Below, in pieces: positions 12,004 to 22,809 of a stretch of DNA of 64,000 nucleotides. The notes under the pieces are model-generated. The model searched no databases and was not told the origin of the DNA. It worked only from the letters and a program-made list of their open reading frames with translations. A program made the translations under genes and the position numbers. Each line of letters opens with the position of its first letter. The first letter of the stretch is position 1. Location of the stretch: NCBI GenBank assembly GCA_030704615.1, contig CM060732.1, positions 42,823,053 to 42,887,052 of the forward strand, written 5' to 3'. Origin of the DNA: Takakia lepidozioides (Eukaryota; Streptophyta; Takakiopsida; Takakiales; Takakiaceae).

Positions 12004-13120
12004 TCTTGCCTCCTCTCGTACGAAGATGCCTTGCTATCGCAGCTCTTCAGTGAAATCTGTTGACTGAGGTCTCCAGAACACTGTTGAAGAATGAGCAGAG
12101 AATATCACGGAGAAAGCTCACACGATGATTGTGCACATTCTGTTATTCCTTCCAGACATGCAGCCGTCCATTTTAATTACTTTTTTTGTGGGCCCTGTAG
12201 ACAGAGTATCCCTAGGAGCAATTTCGGCAGCTGTTAAACCTTTATTCAGAACCTCATCAATAAACATAATAACCAGCCGACTTCTCGGAAGTGTGCCAAA
12301 GGATCTGAGGGTGGGATAGCAGATGAAGTAAATGCATCTTTATAACAATATCAATTGATCATGTGCACCTGGAAAGTCCAAACTGTGAAACGAACGTGGG
12401 GTTGGCTTACAAGGATGAATGTGTATGATATCCAAAAATTGCTCATCAAACACTCGTTCATTTACATTTATTTGTCTGAGATTGTGCGCCAAATGGCCTT
12501 ATATTTTTTATTCCACGGTGCCACGGTTCTGATGGCATAGGCATTGTCTCAGGGTGAGCAGTCAGACCAGCTAATTGTTTATATGCAATGTTATATTCAT
12601 CTATAATATTTGTCGTTGTTATTTTCAATTATTGAAACCGTTCAAATAAACGACACGCCGTTCATTTTGGGCGACACACGTCAGACATCGATAACTACAT
12701 TGTAGACGAACAGCTGTCCACTAATGGCTGGCAGGTGCACTAATAAGGGAACGACGTTTGTGTAACGGTCACGCGAGAGGGAATCCGATGCTTCTAGAGA
12801 CAATCCCCAACGCAAGCAACTCCACAAGAAATCGAGAGTCACTTTGGCTTTCTAGTTTCCGCACTTAGAGGGAGAGAGGTAGTCAAGCTGGAGAGGGTTC
12901 CTTCTACGATACAAAAGATAAAGAAGTCATTTTATTTTACTTCCCTTAGAGAGAGACTGAAAGAAAGAGAGCAAATGACGAGGCGTTGTTTGATGGAGAA
13001 CACAGGGCCACGGCAGCAGGTGAACGAATAGACTGCAACACAAGAGCATACCGACAATGAGGCACTATGAAGCCATGCTGATTTGCTTTGTACTCCTCTG
13101 TTTATCCACACCAGCTATTT
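12004..13120. other. Central divergent spacer of element 1
   Basis: Non-coding stretch between the two divergent genes of element 1. It should hold both promoters. No palindromes of the family seen further right were found before 13121. Confidence 0.45.
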
Positions 13121-13955
13121 GTGACTGGCGGTACCGCCATTCACAGTTCTTGAGATCATAGAGTCAGTCTGATTGCCTTTCAAGCACTCCTTCTCTTTCA
13201 TTCTGTAGCAGGAACCTGTGATTGTCAGCAACGTCATTCTCTTTCTTTTCAAAACCCTCATTCTGATACAACAGAAAGTGAGTGTCGGTGCCGACATCAA
13301 CTATGATCCAGTATTGACTTACACCAAACGCAATGCATTCCATTCTAGTGTAGTGCGAGTGTCGTTAACGCCATTCGATTCTCCTCATGAGCTTCCTGAA
13401 CCTGTATGCGTGGAGAGAGAGTGATGGTCGACATATTCAGTCATATAGTCTTGCATTGCATTTTCTCTGTTTCAGGTTGAGCAGATTAGAGAAGTGGAAT
13501 GGCGGTACCGCCAATCACTTTTTTTGAGACCATACTGTAGATTCATGTAGAGTATCGATTGCAAAGTACATTCCAGACAGACAAGAAATAGTGATTGTTT
13601 GTGAAGATCATCACAATGGAGTCTCTCTGACTTATCTGCACTCACTTTTTGCCCTAAACTAGAGTGAGTGTCGGTGCCGCCAATCACTAAGACATATATT
13701 TCATTGCACCAAACCGATCCAGTAGGTCCTTCAAATGTAATGTTTTTTTATTGTCGTTAACGTCGTTCGCTAATGCTCAGAACCTCTCTGTACCTGCTGC
13801 CCAGAAACATAGTGATTGTCGGTACCGACCATCACTATGTAGTCATATTGTCTTGGTTTGCATTCGTCTATTTGTGTAGATGGTTGTGAATGTCGGTACC
13901 GCCATTCAATGTTATTTGAGACGAGACAGACTGATGGTTGGTACCGACATTCACT
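13121..13955. repeat. Element 1 palindrome cluster, gene-proximal
   Basis: Nine copies of a roughly 24-bp palindrome lie at about 13121, 13278, 13355, 13492, 13664, 13752, 13811, 13886 and 13931. The half-site is GTGAATGTCGGT followed by its reverse complement. Cores vary among GGTACC, GGTGCC and GTTAAC, and some arms end in CGCCAATCAC. They lie just upstream of the start of the methyltransferase-like gene. The sequences between copies do not resemble each other, so this is not a simple tandem repeat. Confidence 0.85.
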
Positions 13956-14004
13956 ATTTGCACATAACTCACTGTCTGATTGGCATGGCATCGTGCAGAA
14001 AACT

Positions 14005-17000
14005 ATGAAGTCCAAGCAGATAGGAACAAAGGCAAAAGGTTCTAGAGATGGGGACGAGTCTGCCAAGAGCTCTGAGAATAGCGATGAAGCAGATGAACCT
14101 GAAGTGCACTACCTTGACAAGGTGAAAGAACTCATGTCATTCCGGAAGGTAAACTCTCAGGAGGTTATTAGGGAAATGCTCGTCTCTGGAGGGCGTCGGG
14201 ACATCCCACTATGCCGGATGATATCTATGCCTGTTGTACGTCCTCCTCTTTTCCATGACATTACAAAATTGGAAACTGATTTCGTGCATGGATACAGACT
14301 TGGTTCACAAGTTTCTTATGTGTCACTGACGGATACAAATGGGAAAAGCACATTGGTGTCTCCCGAGATCACAGATACCTGGGATGAGTGCTGGAAGGAT
14401 GTTAATGAGGAGTTCGAGCGAGGCCTCATGATGGGAAGAAACACCCAGCAGCAGCAAACACATGTTCTACGTTGGACAAACCACCGATTGCTGGCATGGA
14501 TGGGATATATTCAGAAACATCACAAAAGCAAGCATGTTGCTGTAGAGGCAATGGTTTTGGATCCTGGAAACGACATCGCTAGACTTCTTACAGCTATGCA
14601 CGACGTGAACAAGTAAGTCATCCTAGAGACTCCATTGCCTCTCCAATGTCTTGTTAATCCCACCAAAAAATGATGTTTACCAATGCATTGTTTCCAATCT
14701 TTTTGCAGATCAACAGAGAAATAGCATGTGACAACAAGCTTGGTCCACACACTATTCCGAATTCAGAGGATTGGTCTGATGAAGCTGGATGATTTTCGCA
14801 CAGTACTCCACCCCGATATAATCAAGAAGTGCGAAACAGGAAGAGCTGCAGGCACTTGGTATTCTTTGACTCGAGAGGCGTTTCTGGAGTACATGTATGC
14901 GGTAAGGCCGAGCATGTACTCATTTGTCTTTCTGAATACATGTTTGTATTTCGTTTTGTACTCATCCCTATTTTGATCAATGCAGCAAGAACTGGCAAAG
15001 GCAGCTGAGAAGGGGAAATCCGAATACTACCGCACTACAACAGAGGGAACTTAGGACATTAAAGGGTATGAAGCAAAATAAAGGAGTATGAAATCCGCAT
15101 AACCAAACTGATGTCCGCCTTCTCAAAGCAGCTTAGAATAGTAGATCCTGGCCTTGGAGATGAGTTCATTCTGCAGATCAAATCTCACTATGACAAGCAT
15201 GTGCACCCGGAGATGCGCAGGAGAAATTGCACCGGCTGGCCATCTCCATGGTCGACCCCCAAACCAAAATAAGATGGTTGGAGATTTGGAACTCAGATCA
15301 GACAGTGAAGGACTTGAATCAGTTCCCAAAGATCACTATACAACCTGGCACAAAGGTGGAAGGAATCAGTGACATTGTACTGGCTTCACAAGGTTACATT
15401 TTGGAGTCAGGTGTGTATTCAAAGAAATTCCATCTTTGTTGACTTCATGAATGTGATGAGTACCTTATTTGCAAAACTGACAAATGTACCATTTGCAGCT
15501 GGAGAAGCGCGCAATCATTGTGCTCGAGCAGACTTTGAAGGACTTGAACATTTCTATTGTTTCCCCGCCTCAAATGACATTGGAGGCATACATAAGGAAG
15601 TGGAGAGGTCTCACCTGGAGATACTGTTTTTTCCGAGAATTCTCCAAGGATGGTAACATTTTACGGTCCAACGACTTTGACAGTCAGGTTGGGGGAGAGT
15701 GGGCCATGATGCGAGTTGTGTACAGGTGCAATGTCCTGCTGGAAACTGTGTTGCCTCTTGTGAGAAATTGTTAGGCTTTGTTAGCAGTGTAATCACAGAT
15801 CCAAAGTGAATGTCTGTGTCCTTCCAAAGCTAGAGATTGCATTCACCTGAATTAGGAACTTAGGGTGTGATTGCAGTGTCCTTGAATGGAATTTTGTGAA
15901 TGTCGTTGACGACATTTAGATCCAGAGTTGTTGTGAGCTCCTGAGATTTATTGTACGTTTTGTATGTTCCATTGACTTTTTAGTGAGAGTTCCTCACTCG
16001 AGTTTTCTGAATGTCGTTGCCGACATTCACTTTCCTTGCAATGTTGTTGCCTCTTGTGAGAAATCGTTAGGCTTTGTTAGCAGTGTAATCACAGATCCAA
16101 AGTGAATGTCGGTGCCGACATTCACTTCTATGTCTGTGTCCTTCCAAAGCTAGAGATTGCATTCACATGGATTAGGAACTTAAGGTGTGTTTGCAATGTC
16201 CTTGAATGGAATTTTGTGAATGTCGTTGACAACATTCACATCCAAAGCTGTCGTGAGCTCCTGAGAGTTCCTTAGAGCTGTTCTGAGCTCCATTTCCTTC
16301 CTCATTTTTTTCATTCTGTGCTATTGGCATCTTACTCACTTCGCGCTTTGGTGGGTTGGGTTTTGTCTCGTGTTTCACAGGTACACGAAATATGTGCTTA
16401 TGGATGGAAATCACCTCAGCAGTATTCCAGACTATCTTGACAAGTGGTCGGACCCTGCAAACGATCCAACCATGTACACTGCAGGGATATTGAAGGACTG
16501 GAGTCCTTCTCACTTCAGAGACTGTGGTTGGTACCTAGACTGCCCACCTGAGCACACGACCTTTCAAGAGCAGCACATGAAATATATGAACAATAATGCT
16601 GAGATGCTGGCGCCTCTGGATGACGAGGAGTACCAAAGAAACATAGCAACATTGGCTGCCAAGGAACCTGATTCTCAGGAAACGACGCAAAAGGGCAAGA
16701 AGGCGGGGCGCAAACCAAATGACAAAGCTCCTGATGTCATAGCCATGTCACCGGCAAAGCCAAAGGACAAAGACAAGTCCAAGGACAAGGGGAAGGAGAA
16801 AGAAAAGGAGAGTGGGAAGGACTTCACTGCTGGAAGGTATACCCGCACAATTCAGTGCGTGTTCGATGCCAGGCCACACCCTTCCCGTGCTGATTCGACA
16901 GGAGAGATTAAGATTGTCAATGAGGGTTGGCTGGCGATGATGTAGAGTCGAAAGAGAGGATACATTGGGGTGCCATCGCCTACCTGGGGCAACATGATCT

Positions 17001-18558
17001 CATTCCTTAATCTGGTAAGAATTTGATTTTCTTTCCTTTGCATCTGTAAGTGTCATTTGCAGTATTAAAGTTTGTTTCACCGCACACGAAGGTGGGACCA
17101 GTGTTCACCTGCAACAGACATGTTCAATTTTAGAATGAAGACAAGATTGTTTTCAAATAAAACATTTGCGGCTGACATGGTCATTCTCGACATCCCGGAC
17201 GGCCAAGCTGTGCCAGAAGTTCTTCCGAAGGGCAAGACGTCAAGCTGGAACAAATTTGATGACAACTACTGGAGTTGGGTGTTCGGGTTCTGTAATAATT
17301 TCCTCTCTGATGTAGGGACACTTCTGGTTTTTCAGTCATGTGACAAAGATAATCGTCGAGCATTGGCATCATACCTGAAGTCCTCTGGGTTTGAAGTTTT
17401 GCGCACATTGAATTGTGTGAACAGCCTCTACCTTGTGAAAGGGGGTTATCCTGGTCAGCTGGTATGCCGTCTCCTTTCTGTTTGTGCTTTCATGCTGCGT
17501 TTCAATGTTCTTTGCAGCTCCACTCTAGAAGAATCTGTAATGATCGACACCGATCATCATAGATTCGTGACAAAACATATTGTTGTATGCATGTGTTTTG
17601 AATAGCCAATGTACAAACTTCCACTATAGTTTGTGTTTACCACCCTAACCTGCAGTCTTTGGCAGACGAGGATGTTCGAGGCGGTCTGCCTGCGGAGGAT
17701 TCGCACCTCAAAGACACCATCCTCCGTCCGTAGCTTTGAGATTTCTGACCAGGGTTGTTTCGTCAACCCCCCGTATGAGCCGCATGTCGATGACATTTTG
17801 TACAACTTCATGCAGTCCAGTCAGACTCTCAAGAGACCAGATGGCACTCCCTGGAGAGGTGCAAAGGAAAAAACCCCAGCGTTCATGCAGACACTGCTAG
17901 AGTCATGCAGCCACCATTCTGCACAGGTGGTCGATCTTTCTGTGTCCACAAGTTCGTTCTCTCCCTTCTGAATTGATTTTCTTTCACCAGTTTCATCTTC
18001 TTAAATCCCCCACCCACCAACCTGTTCATGTCCTCATGTCTGGTGCAGGAGCAACTTACCATGCATGCAAGGCAGGCGGAAGAAGCCTTTTTGGCATGGA
18101 GGGTGATTCTGACCTTTACAAGACAGTGCTCCTCCCCCTTTTGTCTGGCTCCACTTCAGGCACACAGACTGAGAGGATTCAAATCCGAAATGATGACGAT
18201 CCCGAGGATAAGCAGGTCGACAACAACTTTTCATGTGAGTAAGTCCTAAACCCACTTTGGGAGCCATATTCAATTTCTCGGACATCAATTTTACAGTAAT
18301 AATTTTTTTCGGGCAAGAAAGGCAACGATGGATCTTCAGGAGATACCCCCATTTGTGGCGAGACTGTTTTCGACAGCCCCCTTTCCAATTTTCTGCTTCC
18401 CGTGTATGCTGAAACAATGGCACTTCATGCGGCCGAGTCTCTATCCCCTGACTTTTTATTGCCCAGCCGCACGAAGCCAGCGTAGATCCGGAGTTCTTAA
18501 ATACTTAGACTTAGATGCAGAGGACGCGGGGATACATTGTACTGACTCTGAGTCAGAC
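14005..18558 (+). pseudogene. Multi-exon DNA-methyltransferase-like gene of element 1
   Basis: ATG at 14005 follows an acceptor-like tgcag. Exons inferred from gt/ag borders are about 14005-14612, 14709-14901, 14986-15411, 15500-15652, 16381-17014, 17144-17460, 17666-17956, 18049-18233 and 18321-18558. The C-terminal half resembles amino-methyltransferases with beta-class motif order. ADMVILDIPDG then WSWVFGFCNNFL...GTLLVFQ sits where the catalytic DPPY region would be. KEKTPAFMQTLLESC then VVDLSVST, joined across an intron to YHACKAGGRSLFGMEGD, resembles the AdoMet-binding motif I. The catalytic tetrapeptide reads DIPD, so activity is doubtful even in an intact relative. A lysine-rich linker (KDKDKSKDKGKEKEKE) lies near 16780. 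I do not recognise the N-terminal exons. Stops: TAG near 14722, 15051 and 16943; a frameshift near 15225. A paralogue lies in element 2, and two exon borders are shared with it. Confidence 0.6.
15755..16240 (+). repeat. Duplicated intron segment with palindrome difference
   Basis: About 150-170 bp starting TTGCCTCTTGTGAGAAAT occurs at about 15752-15918 and again at about 16045-16239, in an intron of the methyltransferase-like gene. Both copies end in a palindrome (15896 and 16216), and a further palindrome lies at 16007. Copy 2 has a full palindrome at 16101-16126. In copy 1 that palindrome's right half plus a few bases is missing between two ATGTC repeats (GTGAATGTC|TGTGTCC). Confidence 0.8.
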
Positions 18559-18689
18559 TGAACTTTGTTCTTTTAATGTTCTATTCCATCCTCTTCGGAA
18601 AACATTGAATCCCCTTACTCCACCGTAGTTGTTCCGGCAGAAAAAAAAAGAATCAGAGAATCCACTTTCATTAAAATGGCAATATGTAT

Positions 18690-19055
18690 GAATCCATCCC
18701 ACAAACCCCACTCACTCTTGTCATATCCATTGTGCATTCATCTACTGTGTATTCATGCGTGCTCCATTCATGAATGTTTTCCATTATTCAACATCCATTG
18801 TACATTCATCCATTGTACTCTGTAATCCACCCCACAAACCTACCACACTCATGTCATATACATTGTGCATTCATCTACAGTGTATTCATGCATCCTCCAG
18901 TCATAAATGTTTTCCATTATTCAACATCCATTATACATTCATCCATTTTACTTACCCATCCACATTCATCCATCTACTTTCATTTTTCGCACTCATCCAT
19001 CTGTTTATCATCCACTCTACATTCATCCATCCTTCATTCATCTGTTGCTTTCAGG
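18690..19055 (+). repeat. CATTCATC-type minisatellite near the right end of element 1
   Basis: Degenerate repeats of CATTCATCCAT and a longer duplicated block (tgttttccattattcaacatcc at about 18776 and 18908) fill the stretch after the methyltransferase-like gene. No coding role; long frames across it are repeat artefacts. Confidence 0.7.
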
Positions 19056-19154
19056 TGGGAATGACCACGTCCTTTTATTATGTCGTCCAGCTTGTTTCTG
19101 CGGTAAAGGGTGCTCTTCCGCGGGAATACACTCCACTTCTTCCTTGGCGCGTGG

Positions 19155-19262
19155 TGACGCGGCCTTCAAGCACGATGACGTGGAGTGAGCCCTGTGATGT
19201 GGCGTTGGCGCAAGGTGACGTGGCGTGAGCGCAGCGACCAGGCTCACGCCGAGGCATCCCTG
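19155..19262 (-). repeat. Element 1 right terminal and subterminal repeats
   Basis: Read inward from 19262 on the minus strand, the end is CAGGGATGCCTCGGCG then TGAGCC, the counterpart of the left end. GTGACGTGGCGTGAGC and related motifs lie just inside. Confidence 0.7.
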
Positions 19263-19271
19263 AGGGCGATG
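19263..19271. repeat. Target-site duplication of element 1, right
   Basis: AGGGCGATG, identical to 7885-7893. Confidence 0.8.
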
Positions 19272-19645
19272 TACTCGGGTGTTAGTGTACATGTGATTTT
19301 GGTGTACAAGCTTTGGATGAGAGCTGCTTAGTGCCTGATTCGTGTGTTCCTCTCGCGCGTTGCTTGCTCTTTCCACTCGCCTCTTTGTTATGCAACCTCG
19401 CTTCTTGAGAGGAAAGGAGTATATGCTTCAGGCTTGTTTTATGGTGGAGAGAAGCCGGGTACTCTAGGCGTGGTGGATCCTGCCCGCACTGTCAGGATCA
19501 GTTAGGTCTTTTCGCGGGATTTGCTCTACATCCTGCTGCCTAAGTGGTTCGCTAATGCGTGTGGGCGCTCCTCGCTTTGCCATATTTTCTCCTGCTGCTG
19601 CGATTTTGCCGTCTCACGATGTGTGTTGGGGTGTGATTGCAGGGG

Positions 19646-19945
19646 ATGGCTGCTGTTCATGACCTGTCTTGTGTAGCTCGCAGAGAGGGGGAGAGCCTAT
19701 TTCTTCAGATTAGAGTGGCACTTGCTATCGAAGCTAATCCTAGTGTAGAGGCTGACCCTGCTGCAACTTCTCAGTCTGTTGGTGTTGTTATTGTTGCTCA
19801 TCCCGTTGTTTCTCACCCTGTTGACATTCTTGCTGTTGCTAACACTACCAACGGCGCGCGGCCTGGCAGTGTTGCTTTGCCAGCGTCGCCACTTCCTGAG
19901 CCGGCTACTTGCGTTCCAGCCCTTGTTGTTTCATTGGGTTCTCCT
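19646..19945 (+). CDS. Unknown coding exon interrupted by element 2
   Basis: Not recognised. ATG at 19646 follows a good acceptor (gtgattgcag|ggg) and opens MAAVHDLSCVARREGESLFL, then an Ala/Val/Pro-rich stretch. The frame runs into element 2 at SPSGN. On the far side of element 2 the same frame resumes in the duplicated target (AGT GGT AAT) as DYDNLGDVCLCL and stops near 27393. Element 2 therefore landed in an open frame. The upstream 19272-19640 holds no gene; together with the TATA at 7858 it may be the leader of a host gene or the start of a retroelement gag. Low complexity makes the product uncertain. Confidence 0.4.
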
Positions 19946-19954
19946 AGTGGTAAT
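19946..19954. repeat. Target-site duplication of element 2, left
   Basis: AGTGGTAAT (10 bp if the following G is counted), repeated at 27349-27357. Confidence 0.8.
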
Positions 19955-19969
19955 GGAGGTTTACTATTT

Positions 19970-20024
19970 CATGAGCGCATGAGCCCATGAGCCCATGAGC
20001 CTATGAGCTCATGAGCGGACATCC
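19970..20024 (+). repeat. Element 2 left CATGAGC repeats
   Basis: Six ATGAGC motifs in about 50 bp next to the left end (catgagcgcatgagcccatg and onward). The right end has a matching cluster at 27150-27335. Confidence 0.75.
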
Positions 20025-20117
20025 GCGGAATTGGAATTTTCCTGCCTTTATTGACGGTGTTATGTCCTCTTACCTCGGTAATAGGGTCTGTTTCTCCTGG
20101 TCCAGGATGTGGAATGA

Positions 20118-20404
20118 GGTATTTCGGCGCCATTATTCCCAAGAGCAGTGTGCTAAAATGGTGTTTTGAAGACATCCACCGGGGTATTTCGGCACCGAAA
20201 TTACCTCTTAAAATGTGATATAGTGCGGTATTTAATGGCGCAGAACGGGCTATTTGGGCGCCGAAATACCCAAGTGGAATGTGCTGAAGTGCCTTGTGCT
20301 GAAGGCTTCCATCGCGATATTTTGGTACAGTAATTCATCCGTGGAATTTTTTGAGGCCCATATAACAAGGCGCGCATTGGGCTATTTCGGCGCCAAATTT
20401 CCCA
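20118..20404. repeat. Element 2 palindromes, left zone
   Basis: Copies of GGTATTTCGGCGCC... at about 20118, 20182, 20247, 20320 (degenerate) and 20379, spaced 60-70 bp. The core GGCGCC and flanking TTTCGG/CCGAAA are kept, while the outer arms vary (GGTATT, GGCTATT). Confidence 0.8.
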
Positions 20405-20649
20405 ATAGGAATGTTAGAAACGGCAGGGTTTTCATGGCTTCAAGTTCTCGGCTCGATGGTGTGCATAAATTACTTGTAGGGTTCTTCAATGAAGTTTACG
20501 TCTCTTCTGCTTTTATTATACATTTTGGTTGGCGGAAGAAATGTAGGGAATCGGACAAGCAGTCTGAACACAATGATTTTTCAAATCGTCAATATTTTCA
20601 TTAAGTGTTTCAGAACTGTACAACAAAAGAATCCAAATGAGACTTTGCT

Positions 20650-22420
20650 ATGGTGAGGATCCGCTATCACTGTCCGATGCATCCCCGGCCTCATGCAAGG
20701 ATGGCTGCCTTCCACCTGCCTCCGAACCTGCACTGCCGCTACCGCTGTTACTCTGAGAAGCCCTCCCCTCAAAAATACCATCCTCACCAGCCGGAACTGT
20801 CCACCTGGGTGCGGAAGTGTCCTCAACATTCCCCTCGCTCTCGGACGCGGATTCTATTACGAACTTCCCTACTCTGCCTTTTTCACAATTCTATGTTTGG
20901 CCTCACGCCTCATTATAATTCTCTGCTCATTCCCGTATGTCAATTGCTCTAACCGAGTAGGCCTATCCTCCCTGCTGATGGCTTCTCTGGCAACCGTGTC
21001 TGCATAGGCTGGTAGAAAAAAAGGCTTCTGGGGACTCGCGAGAAACGATTTTCTGGCAAAGAATGGCCGATGCGATTCTGTCTCTTCCTCTGCAACAGGG
21101 TCCGATTCGGGCAAGTCTCCCAGCTTCTCCTCGTCGGACGACTCTGCAAGGCTGAGTGTACGCACAAACATAGAATGAAGTACATTAGAGAATTCAAACA
21201 GGGAATCATCGGCAGGTTGCATGGTCCCCTACAACCGAAACCAATACACTTACTATGGTGCAACTCACTCGAAGACAGGCATTGGGGGAAGCGGCTTCGG
21301 GCGCCCCTGCATCGAACGAATTTCCTGGACTTCCTCCTCTTCATCTTCCTCCTCCCCTTCCACGTCATCTTCTGCGTTTTTGGGATCCTCAGTCGGAGGC
21401 AAACGCTGAAGGCCCGCCAAATTGTAATCGTACAAGGCGTATCCCCCTCAAATGAGAACACAAATCGGTTCGACATCCTTCCCGCCCACATACAGGCACC
21501 TGCAAATTCATACGACACAACCACAACCAAACTCAAGAATGAGTCGCTTCCTCGCACAAGCAAACATACACAAACGGAAATGGTGTCAATTTTGGTGCCG
21601 CATTCAATTAACGTTCTCACCTGTATTTGCAGTGATGTCGAGGACCCTGCCTTCAACATCCGTACATGTTTCCATGAGCGTCTGGGATGATGCAGGACTC
21701 CTGGTCCTGCCATACCTCCATGGCTTGCCCGACAAATCACAAAGAATGTCCTTCTCTCCCACATGGTTGAACAGGACGTTATACTCCAGTGGATCAACTA
21801 TGGAATCAACAAGTCTTCCTGTTTCACGTAATTTGAATTTCTAATGTTTCTTCACGAAGCAAAATGCCTGAAAGATAAGAGTCTGCAGAGAAGGAAATGT
21901 CCTGGAGGTTTTGCTCCTCCGCAAGCTCCAGCAGGTTCTGATCGTCGCCAAGTCGTACCACGTTGTCGTCCTCTCCTTTGTCAGCTCAATGGGCCGCCCT
22001 TCTGCAGATCCAACTCCCACATCTCCAGCGGCCTCCACCCGCATCCGTGTTTTTTGAAATTGACTGCAAACCCAATATCTCTGCTTCCAGTCTCCCTAGG
22101 GGTTTTACTGGCGAAGCCATGGGCTCCTTCTGCTTCCTCGACTTCCGAACTCTAGTGGGCTTTTCTGAGGCGATATCTGAGGTGTTGAATGAGGACTCGC
22201 CTGCCTCGATGCACTTCCACCTTGCGAGCGCAGCACCCGGGCAGGAGTATCCAAAGTTGACTGTGTTGCTTCGCCCCCCTGCGATCCCTCCCCAGCTCCC
22301 ATGTCAAACAAACAGGAAAACATGAGACACTGCACGCAAAAAAAAAGGTGTAAAAGAATATTGCGTATGGAGTGCTTCACATCCGCAAAGCACGAATCTC
22401 TCACTGGTGGGCGATCCGAG
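20650..22420 (-). pseudogene. Methyltransferase-like paralogue of element 2 (C-terminal exons)
   Basis: Minus-strand exons inferred from splice-like borders. One at about 21810-21625 encodes GKPWRYGRTRSPASSQTLME then RVLDITANT, aligning with GTPWRGAKEKTPAFMQTLLE and VVDLSVST of the element 1 gene. The next, about 21472-21270, encodes ACMWAGRMSNRFVFSFEGD, aligning with YHACKAGGRSLFGMEGD, then a long acidic run (EDDVEGEEDEEEEVQE). The last, from about 21222, encodes SLAESSDEEKLGDLPESDP and SPQKPFFLPAYADTVA, aligning with the element 1 C-terminus. Introns fall at the same places in both genes. Upstream pieces (22404-22105 with TPARVLRSQGGSASRQASP; 22050-21850 with DDNVVRLGDDQNLLELAEEQ) look coding but have no clear match. 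A one-base difference right after FSFEGD shifts the frame. A DPPY-type catalytic exon was not found, so this copy is probably inactive. Confidence 0.55.
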
Positions 22421-22809
22421 TCTCCGGATAACGAGGTCTACATTTCATGCATGAGACGGAGCTTAAGTCGTGTCGTCGGCGGCTTCCCAAAATCCCGCGT
22501 CCTCCTTCTCTTTGCCGGAGTCACCTGACCTTCCACAAACTCTATGCTACCACTATGCCGCATAAGGAGAGGAAACGCAGGAGAATGTCACTGCAGAAGG
22601 GCAAGGAGCGAGAGAGCGAAGCGGTGGAACATGCAACCACTCTACACGAGCAGATGTGTAAGCAGCCACGTCTCCCGAAGCGTTGCCACCGTCCACCACT
22701 TTCTGCCGTATGGGTGATGAAGAGATTGTGACCCCTGACACGTTCGCACGGATGAAGTCGACTGGAACACGACGCGTGCCAGTTCCAGCCACCAGTACAA
22801 TGGTTTATC

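Larger units (their letters stand above)
7894..19262. mobile_element. Element 1: Mutator-like transposon with methyltransferase-like gene
   Basis: The 11,369-bp unit is bounded by a perfect 9-bp duplication (AGGGCGATG). Its two ends match in inverted orientation at 16 of the first 25 bases without a gap, including GTGAGCCT at the same offset (bases 16-23 from each end). Further GTGAGC and GACGTGGCGTGAGC motifs are crowded inside each end (7910-8000 and 19155-19250). Inside are a decayed Mutator-type transposase on the minus strand and, divergently, a multi-exon methyltransferase-like gene on the plus strand. The middle and the introns are dotted with palindromes. Both genes carry stops or frameshifts, so this copy is not autonomous now. 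The boundaries are directly visible; the superfamily follows from the duplication length and the transposase. Confidence 0.8.

Noticed and set aside
17755-17800. NPPY in FVNPPYEP taken as the catalytic motif of an N6-adenine methyltransferase
   Set aside because: By order and spacing the catalytic position is better matched by ILDIPDG in the preceding exon. NPPY lies in the presumed target-recognition/linker part and may be chance.
18755-19228. Ser/His-rich ORF
   Set aside because: It is a translation of the CATTCATC minisatellite.
21070-21690. 206-codon plus-strand ORF
   Set aside because: Antisense to the acidic and motif-bearing exons of the methyltransferase-like paralogue.
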